64,000 nt of DNA from Chloroflexi bacterium TSY (GTDB taxonomy: Bacteria > Chloroflexota > Anaerolineae > Caldilineales > Caldilineaceae), in the NCBI GenBank assembly GCA_019217005.1, contig JAHBNG010000019.1, positions 62,001 to 126,000 on the forward strand. Direction: 5' to 3'. The position numbers and the translations under genes are program-made. Shown here in pieces: positions 57,983 to 64,000 of the stretch (the stretch's first letter is position 1; each line of letters opens with the position of its first letter). Below the pieces are notes generated by a model. The model ran no database searches and was not told where the DNA came from. It worked only from the letters and a program-made list of their open reading frames with translations.

Positions 57983-59373
57983 GATATAACCACCTGACCA
58001 TTTGCAATTGTTTCGGCAGGGACAAACCGGTACCCCCTCCCTCGATCATTTTCGATCACACCAACTGCGTCGCTCGATTTATCAATCTGCAAACGCAGTC
58101 TTCGAATGGCCTCCTGTACGCGACGTGTCGATGCATCAGGCCGCCGCCAGACCTCGGCTAAAAGTTGTTCGGCCGGTATGACTGTGTTCGGGCGAGCTTC
58201 AAAATAACGCAGTAAAGCCGTTTCAATCTTCGTCAGATTCTGATAGACTTCGGCATCGCTTCCATGCTGGATCGGCTGAGGAGGTTGAGTAGCGGTCTGA
58301 GACTCGGGCAATCGAGCGGCAAGAAATTCTGCAAAAAGGGGAGAAAAAAGTTGATAGCCAGTTGAACTATAGCTCACAATGGCCTGATTGATGAGCCAGT
58401 TGATAATCGCAAACTGTTCACGTCCAATTTGTTTCATCGATAGAGGGCTGGTCAACATTTGGGTAATAACCGCTAGAACAACCTCCGATTGCAGCCGACC
58501 CGGCGGATTTTGCAATTTGCGCCAAAGAGTGACAAAAAGAAGCCGACCATGTTCCTCTAATCTAAGACGGATCAGGGGAAAATGCTCGGCGCTGAGTGGA
58601 TTATCTGGTGGTAACATTTGCTGAACCTCGGGTAGCACATCGCTCATGCCATGTAGCAAATATGGATGGGCACCTGTAATCTCTAGTAATTCGGCACTTA
58701 ACTCGCTGACTACAGGATAGACTTCAGTATACGCATCAATCCAATTCTGGGCTGCTTCTGGTTCAATAAGCTTCACAAAGAGTTGCGTCATAACGTTGAA
58801 TAGTGGCGATGCAGCCAGTTCGCGATCTAGATCGTGCAACGGTTGCTCTGTTGCGACAACTAGGGCAAGTTCTAGCGTCAACGGGCGCAATTCGTCGACT
58901 GTTTCAAGAGGAATCAGTTGTTGCTCAAACACGCTATCAAAGTTATCAAACAGCAGAACGAGGCGATAATCCATCTGATTCAGCTGACGCGCAATCTGCA
59001 GTAGACGTCGGCCATGGGAAGTCTGTACTTCAATGAGTTCCCAATCCAGACCAATTTTTTCCGTTTCTCGAATCTGCTGCGCAAGGTTCTGATAGACGTA
59101 TCCAAGTAGATCTTGTTGCACTTCTTGCCAATCACAATCAAACTTGATGGCAACAATACGCCCTGTATCTTGATAGCGTAGAGGACGCCAATCGGCCATC
59201 TCTGGGTGATGTAGAGGTCCCATATCTGAGACGAGATGGTTGAGGATCTGACTCTTCCCCAATAGTTTGGAACCAACCAACGAAAAACTCGCTGGTTGGG
59301 GAGCCAGAACTCCTTGGACGATCTCCTGCAATAGTCGATCTCGGCCGAAAAATCGATTTTTGATCGTCTCCAT
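57979..59373 (-). CDS. P-loop ATPase with C-terminal OmpR-type winged helix
   Basis: 464 residues. Walker A is GSKLLGKS (34-41), Walker B the strand LVLLFDNFD (about 140-148). The middle is helical and resembles the STAND/ORC-type ATPase of the neighbouring large protein. The last 80 residues (LTKIETALLRYFEARPNTVI, RRPDASTRRVQEAIRRLRLQ, NDRGRGYRFVPAE) are a trans_reg_C winged-helix DNA-binding domain. An ATP-gated transcription regulator is the natural reading. Good AAGGA site at the ATG. It lies between the RelA/SpoT-ATPase gene (65 bases) and cofE (4-base overlap). Confidence 0.82.
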   Translation of the reverse strand: METIKNRFFGRDRLLQEIVQGVLAPQPASFSLVGSKLLGKSQILNHLVSDMGPLHHPEMADWRPLRYQDTGRIVAIKFDCDWQEVQQDLLGYVYQNLAQQIRETEKIGLDWELIEVQTSHGRRLLQIARQLNQMDYRLVLLFDNFDSVFEQQLIPLETVDELRPLTLELALVVATEQPLHDLDRELAASPLFNVMTQLFVKLIEPEAAQNWIDAYTEVYPVVSELSAELLEITGAHPYLLHGMSDVLPEVQQMLPPDNPLSAEHFPLIRLRLEEHGRLLFVTLWRKLQNPPGRLQSEVVLAVITQMLTSPLSMKQIGREQFAIINWLINQAIVSYSSTGYQLFSPLFAEFLAARLPESQTATQPPQPIQHGSDAEVYQNLTKIETALLRYFEARPNTVIPAEQLLAEVWRRPDASTRRVQEAIRRLRLQIDKSSDAVGVIENDRGRGYRFVPAETIANGQVVIS

Positions 59374-59438
59374 GATATATTCCTTTCTAGTAAAATATTT
59401 AGCCGATAGCTAACAGCTAATCGTCGATAGCCAGATCG

Positions 59439-62400
59439 TCAAGCTGATAAGCTATTGAGTGCTAGCCACTGTTGAAAAAGCAAATTGGCAAAGCGCCATG
59501 AATCTGGGGAAACCTGAATCAGTATGTCTCGTTCGCACAGCTCATTTAATGTACTTTGCAGACGAGCTGGGGACAGACTTGGGACAACCGCTTGTAGCTG
59601 CGCTCTGGAAACCACGGGATTGGCTCGATCCCCCTCTGCTCGAGCATCCTCTGCCACAATCGCCATCTGTGTACAAAGTGTATTTGCAACACCTCGGATC
59701 AAGTCCAAAAGGTGCGCAAAAAGGCTTTCGTCCGGCGACATAAACTCCATACAAACCTGTTCAATATCCATCTGATCGACCTGTCGCTTATTCATTCCGC
59801 TTAGATGAGCGACGAGCTTAAAACAGAATGCCTGAATCAAAAACGGGCTCCCACCTGTTAGTGTATAAACTAGCTCAAGGGCATCCGGCGGAAATTCTAA
59901 ATAGTTACGAATCGGCCACTCGATCAGGTGACGGGCATCCTTATCTTGAAGCGGGCGTAATGGCACTTTTTCACCCAATTCCATGAGGTGCCAGCTCGGA
60001 TCTTCCTGCCCGCCTTGAACTCGTTCTACCATGCTATCGAAGGCTTGTTGTTGAATCACGATAATGTATTTGACATCGGGCAGAGTCGCTTGAATGAGTC
60101 CACGCCACCGTTGAAAAAAACTTTCATCCAGGCGACCTTGGAGATAGGCATCAGTCGTGCGGCTAAATTCATCCAGCAGAAGCACAACTTTGCCCACGTT
60201 TGGATGGCTTTGTACACCCAGCAAATACTCAACGAGATGACCAAGCGGATCATGGTCAAACATTTCTCGCAGTGGTGCCCCTAATTCATCAATGCGACTA
60301 TCGCTGCGCAGTTCCGTATAGACGGCATTGGCGATTTCAAAAAATACATCCACAGGCTCAAGCGTTCCCAGAATTTGGAAATCCAAAAAAACTGGCACAA
60401 ACTCATCCTGATCTAAGAAATGATTCTTCAAATGTAAGAGAAGAGAGGTTTTGCCGACACGTTTTTGCCCCAATAACCAGATTGCCGCCACGCGTGCCCG
60501 CAACCAATCTCGAAGCAGATTTAACTCTTGTGAGCGTCCAAAAAACATCTCTTGTTCGTGAACAGGCATACGCGAATAAGGGTTTACACCGCTCGCTTGG
60601 ACAGGACGCACCAGTTCTTCACGTTCCGAAAAAGGAAGGCTAATGTGGCGTACCTCATCAACTTGGCGATTGGGCAATCTGCGCAGAGCATCTGTAATCT
60701 CGTCTAATACATCATTGCTTTCTGCTTCGACCGTAAAGCGAATATGGGCAACACCATGCCTGGCAACTGCTTCCGAGCGATGGAGGGTGATCCGCGGCAA
60801 CATTGCATAAAGCTGATCTACTGCATTCCCTAATAAACCATCTTCGTCTAGCGCTCGCATCTCAATCTGTGCCACAGCTCTCAGTTCTGGTTGTAGCCGC
60901 CATTTCAAATCAATGTTGCCCGTCGTCGCGACTTTACCTGAACCGGCCAATTTTGCACAATTCACACAATGTATTTTGAGCTTGGTCACAATCCCGTCGC
61001 GATAAGATGGTCGGCCAATGATGTCGTCGCCCGGTCTCGGACGGCAACATTGAGCCAGATTTAATTGATGAGGGCGGAGCCGCATGTCGGAGGGGATTTG
61101 TACTTGGCGGATGATTTCTTCTGCAAAGAGGGGGTGAAGAATCCGATCGGCATCAAGACGTCCGGCGGACACTTCTGTCATGAGTTCTTCACGGGATGAG
61201 ATGTTCCGCCTCTGCATCTCTTGCGTCAATGCCTGGTTGACTCTATATTCGGGAATATTAAAGTCGTAGTGGTCTTCTAGCGTCTTTAATCGGCTATCGA
61301 TCGTTTTCTGGCCATGATAAAAACCTTGCCCTTGACGCTTGAGAAATCGATCAATGTGGGTACGTGCACGTGAAGTACGAGCAGCATTTAACCAGACGCG
61401 CGTTGGTCCCGGTGCATGGGGGTCGTGTTCCAGTTCAACCAAATCAAGGTGATGAAGGACCGTGGCCGGTTCAACAGTCTCACCATTGACATAGAAGCGA
61501 CGGCATTGAGCAGCTAGCTCGCTGTGGACATGATAGGCATAGTCGATTACGGTACATCCGCGATGAAAATGAAAAATCTGGCCGTGGGGGCTAAATACAT
61601 ATAACGTTTCTGGCAAAGAGCCAAGAGGTGCTGATTCGATTGCGCGGAATTTCTGCTCTGTATCGTGCCACCAAACGTTAGGCAGTTCGATTGACAGTTG
61701 CTTGCGCATTGAAAGAGCAGCGAGCCCCCAACGATTAACTTCATCCATCTGATGGGTACAAATTTGAAAGTTTACGCGAACTCGATGTGTGCCAGTTTGG
61801 ATCTTGGTCGTTTTGTCCTCTAATTCCCCATCTGGTAAGACCTGTACGGACGTTTGTAGGCCCCGATAGCCATTCACGCGGCTAACACCTATATAATCCG
61901 CAAGACTGCCCTCAATCGGTGAATAGAGGTTGTGCAACCAATAGAGAGCTCGATAGCACTCTTCTTCTGTATTGACCAATATTTCAATGTTCAGAATCTG
62001 CTGCGTATTGCTAAATGAGGGGGTGTTCAAGAGAGGATCTGTTGTGGGGCTGCCTAGAGAGTGTGGTCGTTGACGCTGGATAAAATGTATTTGAGGTAAG
62101 TGTTCCGAGAGCTGACGGACAATTGTTTCATATACCCGTTTCCCGGTTTCTCCTGACTGAAAATCTGTGTGTTTTGACCTACATCTACCTAAATGATTCA
62201 GCCAAAACTCCAGTTTTTCTCGCAATTCGCGCATGCCCAACATTTCTAGAAATGGACTGAGCACTTGGCGTCCCTCTTCGGCATATATTTTTTGTTGGGC
62301 GGCTTTCTCCTGATCTGCAGTGCAAAAACGACACCAAAGATTTGCTGCTGCGAGAAAGGCGATTTCTGGATCGCGATAGGCCGCAACAAAGTACCTGATC

Positions 62401-62885
62401 CGTTGAAGAACAAATTTCTTGCCGCGCCAACGGGTTTCTGGCTGGCTTCGTAGAATCTGTTGGTATTCCTGACAAAGATAAGCAACCTGTTCACCACAAG
62501 CTTCTTGCACAGCATCAACAGGAATCACACAATTCCATATCAGCGCATGTAGCAATCCCGCTGCTTGCAGAGATGGACTTGCCTGCCATGTTCGAAGGAG
62601 TGTTGATACGGTTTGACCATGGGCAACCATTTGAAGAGGCGTGCTGTTCTCATGCTGTGGATCTGTCGTGTCAATGAACTTTGTGGATCCTCTTTTGAAA
62701 AACCCTGTTACGGGTTCATCAGTGGACTGATTTTGCAGATTTGAGGGTGTTGAGCCAGTCACATACTGATTTATGAGGAGAGTCGCACTCAGGAAAGGAT
62801 CGCTTGGCAGAGGTCCTGTTTGTTGTGCATCAGAAGTTGAGGCTTTTATTGCATCGATTATTCCTGAGCTGGTTGAGGATCCCAT
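59439..62885 (-). CDS. RelA/SpoT-like protein fused to a STAND-type ATPase
   Basis: 1148 residues from the ATG at 62885, preferred because AAAAAAGGA lies 6 bases upstream; an ATG at 62906 is inside the promoter region. Approximate domains: HD-like (75-240, but LLHA where hydrolases have HD), synthetase-like (295-395, YRGLQTSV for YRSLHTTV, ILNIEI and VNFQICT where active enzymes have Asp and Glu), TGS (430-490), zinc-finger (CCRPRPGDDIIGRP...HCVNCAKL), ACT (665-750), then a P-loop ATPase with Walker A GQKRVGKT, Walker B VVLLLDEFS, and a winged-helix-like end. Degenerate RelA/SpoT catalysis is inferred from motif loss. Probably an alarmone- or amino-acid-sensing ATPase; function unproven. Confidence 0.82.
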   Translation of the reverse strand: MGSSTSSGIIDAIKASTSDAQQTGPLPSDPFLSATLLINQYVTGSTPSNLQNQSTDEPVTGFFKRGSTKFIDTTDPQHENSTPLQMVAHGQTVSTLLRTWQASPSLQAAGLLHALIWNCVIPVDAVQEACGEQVAYLCQEYQQILRSQPETRWRGKKFVLQRIRYFVAAYRDPEIAFLAAANLWCRFCTADQEKAAQQKIYAEEGRQVLSPFLEMLGMRELREKLEFWLNHLGRCRSKHTDFQSGETGKRVYETIVRQLSEHLPQIHFIQRQRPHSLGSPTTDPLLNTPSFSNTQQILNIEILVNTEEECYRALYWLHNLYSPIEGSLADYIGVSRVNGYRGLQTSVQVLPDGELEDKTTKIQTGTHRVRVNFQICTHQMDEVNRWGLAALSMRKQLSIELPNVWWHDTEQKFRAIESAPLGSLPETLYVFSPHGQIFHFHRGCTVIDYAYHVHSELAAQCRRFYVNGETVEPATVLHHLDLVELEHDPHAPGPTRVWLNAARTSRARTHIDRFLKRQGQGFYHGQKTIDSRLKTLEDHYDFNIPEYRVNQALTQEMQRRNISSREELMTEVSAGRLDADRILHPLFAEEIIRQVQIPSDMRLRPHQLNLAQCCRPRPGDDIIGRPSYRDGIVTKLKIHCVNCAKLAGSGKVATTGNIDLKWRLQPELRAVAQIEMRALDEDGLLGNAVDQLYAMLPRITLHRSEAVARHGVAHIRFTVEAESNDVLDEITDALRRLPNRQVDEVRHISLPFSEREELVRPVQASGVNPYSRMPVHEQEMFFGRSQELNLLRDWLRARVAAIWLLGQKRVGKTSLLLHLKNHFLDQDEFVPVFLDFQILGTLEPVDVFFEIANAVYTELRSDSRIDELGAPLREMFDHDPLGHLVEYLLGVQSHPNVGKVVLLLDEFSRTTDAYLQGRLDESFFQRWRGLIQATLPDVKYIIVIQQQAFDSMVERVQGGQEDPSWHLMELGEKVPLRPLQDKDARHLIEWPIRNYLEFPPDALELVYTLTGGSPFLIQAFCFKLVAHLSGMNKRQVDQMDIEQVCMEFMSPDESLFAHLLDLIRGVANTLCTQMAIVAEDARAEGDRANPVVSRAQLQAVVPSLSPARLQSTLNELCERDILIQVSPDSWRFANLLFQQWLALNSLSA

Positions 62886-62908
62886 TCTTATTCCTTTTTT
62901 TATCATGA

Positions 62909-62936
62909 TTTACACAAAAAACATAGAGGATGTCAA
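62909..62936 (-). promoter_or_regulatory. Predicted promoter of the RelA/SpoT-ATPase operon
   Basis: Minus-strand TTGACA (62936-62931), 16-base spacer, TGTAAA (62914-62909). Start would fall near 62902, 17 bases before the chosen ATG at 62885 and beyond the alternative ATG at 62906. Confidence 0.45.
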
Positions 62937-62966
62937 AAATTTAAGGTTTGTGTGGTGGTTTGTGTG

Positions 62967-62995
62967 TTGACATTATGTATTTTGTGTGTTATTCT
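62967..62995 (+). promoter_or_regulatory. Predicted sigma70-type promoter
   Basis: TTGACA (62967-62972), 17-base spacer, TATTCT (62990-62995). Diverges from the minus-strand promoter at 62909-62936; 30 bases separate the two -35 boxes, leaving room for a shared regulator site. It would drive the small split gene that follows. Confidence 0.5.
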
Positions 62996-63169
62996 GTGGA
63001 CACATATGATTTACATAGGTATACACAATATACACTAAATAAAAAGAGTATGCAAACAGGCGAAAATAAAAAACCGCTTCGTAACCAACGCTCAATTGCA
63101 AATCTGTCATGGCAATATCAAAATCGTGTCATTATAATGTCACGAAAGGAAAACAGAATTATGTTAGAC

Positions 63170-63549
63170 TCAGTAGATCCAAATTTCAGGTTTTGAGAGA
63201 GAATTCTGGCTAAACAGTTGACATAAATACAAATTTGCCGGTCGATATCTAGTTTTTGCGTTAGATTTGGGCGATTTTCTGGGGTGGTTCAGAATTAGGT
63301 TTACACTTTTGATACATAGATAAAAATCTATATGAGGTCATTTTCTGCCTGAGCATGGCTCAAAGTAGAAAATATAAACATCTTTTCTCTTTGCAAAAAT
63401 GTAAACCTAATTGTCCGCCTAAAATGAAGCACCCCGATTTTCAGATATGAAATAGGTTGTTTTCTGTAACCGAAATCTGAATAAATGACTCCAAAATCCC
63501 TGCAATCTCGACTGAAAATCGCCAAAAACGCCAAATTTGGATCTACTGA
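63170..63549. mobile_element. 217-bp-type element (TCAGTAGATCC ends) with nested 155-bp element
   Basis: Same terminal inverted repeats as 15500-15716, inverse internal order, and GAC duplication (63167-63169, 63550-63552). The 155-bp GGGGTGGTTC element occupies its middle (63281-63435). Confidence 0.88.
63281..63435. mobile_element. 155-bp MITE-like element, subtype 2
   Basis: Ends GGGGTGGTTC / GAAGCACCCC (one mismatch). Flanks GATTTTCT (63273-63280) and GATTTTCA (63436-63443) are an 8-bp duplication with one change. The interior (GAGGTCATTTTCTGCCTGAG) differs from the copies at 2041 and 27177 and matches the fragment at 30916-31018, defining a second subtype. Confidence 0.85.
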
Positions 63550-63846
63550 GACTATCAAACATCAAAGATTGCTTATCAAGAGTATGAACGTCGACTTGAA
63601 CACGATCTGTTAGCCCGTAGATTTCTTCGTTTCAAGCGTCAAAATAATCAGCGATTCGTCCACATTCTGGCGAACTTCATGAATCGAACTGGTGACTTGT
63701 TAACTGCCTGGGGACAACAAATTCAAGATCGTTCTACAGTGGCATCGGCATAGAGAATTTAGCGGAACTTTACAAAGTAAAATCGAGAGAGTTTACCAAT
63801 AAAAAGGAGACTCGCTGAAATGTTGGAAGCATATACATATTCACAA

Positions 63847-64000
63847 CTTTACTTTCTGGTAAAAGAAAAGAGATGAGGTGAGAAATGTGACAAAAAGCGG
63901 TTAGCAGTTCATCCTAAAGGTAGAGAACCCAAAAAGGAGGAAGGAATGCTAACCGCGCCAGAAATAACTATAGCAGTACTGATGAATGTATTGCAAGTAA
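63847..64000 (+). mobile_element. CTTTACTTTCTGG insertion sequence, cut by window edge
   Basis: Begins CTTTACTTTCTGGTAAAAG, equal to the left end (transposase side) of the element at 28592-30089 in inverse. It contains the transposase start and continues beyond the window. Confidence 0.85.
63946..64000 (+). CDS. DDE transposase, N-terminal fragment
   Basis: MLTAPEITIAVLMNVLQV, the same first 18 residues as the transposase at 29989 (minus strand), preceded by AAAGGAGGAAGGA. Runs off the window; whether this copy is intact cannot be seen. Confidence 0.8.
   Translation, partial: MLTAPEITIAVLMNVLQV

Larger units (their letters stand above)
63050..63753 (+). pseudogene. Small unknown gene split by a nested element
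   Basis: The frame starts at ATG 63050 (MQTGENKKPLRNQRS) or, with a better AAAGGA site, at ATG 63161 (MLD). A 380-bp element (63170-63549) interrupts it. Removing it with one GAC target copy restores the frame, which continues DYQTSKIAYQEYERRLEHD, RFLRFKRQNNQRFVHI and GQQIQDRSTVASA to TAG 63753. The product of 68-105 residues is basic, helical and matches no family. It is divergent from the RelA/SpoT-ATPase operon. Confidence 0.7.

Overview
The window looks like a chromosomal segment of a Chloroflexota bacterium (Anaerolineae/Caldilineae-like). This rests on gene content recognised by eye: GlnRS with a YqeY-type tail, a DUF951 protein, CofE plus an F420-type LLM oxidoreductase, YfhO and GT39 membrane glycosyltransferases, a bacteriochlorophyll-type (BCD/PucC-like) MFS carrier, two Uma2 nucleases and an ASPIC/UnbV protein. 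No rRNA, CRISPR array, prophage or recognisable anti-phage cassette was seen. The assignment is inference; no database search was run.

Layout. 1-3.2 kb: etfA, the start of an epimerase gene, a Gfo/Idh/MocA oxidoreductase broken by a 155-bp element, and a NIPSNAP protein. 3.4-9.7 kb: housekeeping (apt-like, prfA, prmC), a HAD phosphatase, a histone-deacetylase-like hydrolase and small unknowns. 9.9-12.4 kb: glnS. 12.6-17.2 kb: an MFS carrier split by an ISAzo13-family element, a small gene split by a 217-bp element, and a possible caspase-fold protein. 17.2-25.4 kb: a PdtaS/PdtaR-like two-component antitermination pair and three cell-envelope sugar genes. 25.6-31 kb: a sugar ABC importer locus wrecked by nested mobile elements. 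31-36.5 kb: Uma2, ASPIC/UnbV, serine racemase/threonine dehydratase, LLM oxidoreductase, L,D-transpeptidase. 36.8-44.2 kb: a third ISAzo13 copy directly upstream of xylB, then DUF951, PIG-L, PIN/TRAM, cysS, rlmB. 44.3-52.8 kb: DUF2231, amidohydrolase, Uma2, M1 peptidase, moxR-DUF58, rph. 53-57.1 kb: tRNA-Ala(GGC), an aminotransferase, pepA and a membrane protein. 57.2-62.9 kb: an operon-like set on the minus strand. It holds a RelA/SpoT-like protein fused to a P-loop ATPase, a second ATPase with a winged-helix tail, and cofE.

The most unusual coding locus is that last set. The large protein keeps the RelA/SpoT architecture (HD-like, synthetase-like, TGS, Zn-finger, ACT) but appears to have lost key hydrolase and synthetase residues, and it carries a complete Walker A/B ATPase plus a winged-helix-like end. 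It may be an alarmone-sensing ATPase switch; that is a hypothesis.

The second theme is short mobile DNA. At least four structured families can be defined from paired ends and target duplications: ISAzo13-like (3-bp duplication), a DDE IS with CTTTACTTTCTGG ends (5-bp), a 155-bp element with GGGGTGGTTC ends (8-bp) and a 217-bp element with TCAGTAGATCC ends (3-bp). Several shorter palindromic families occur between genes. They are nested in one another, and removing them in silico with one target copy restores reading frames in at least three genes.
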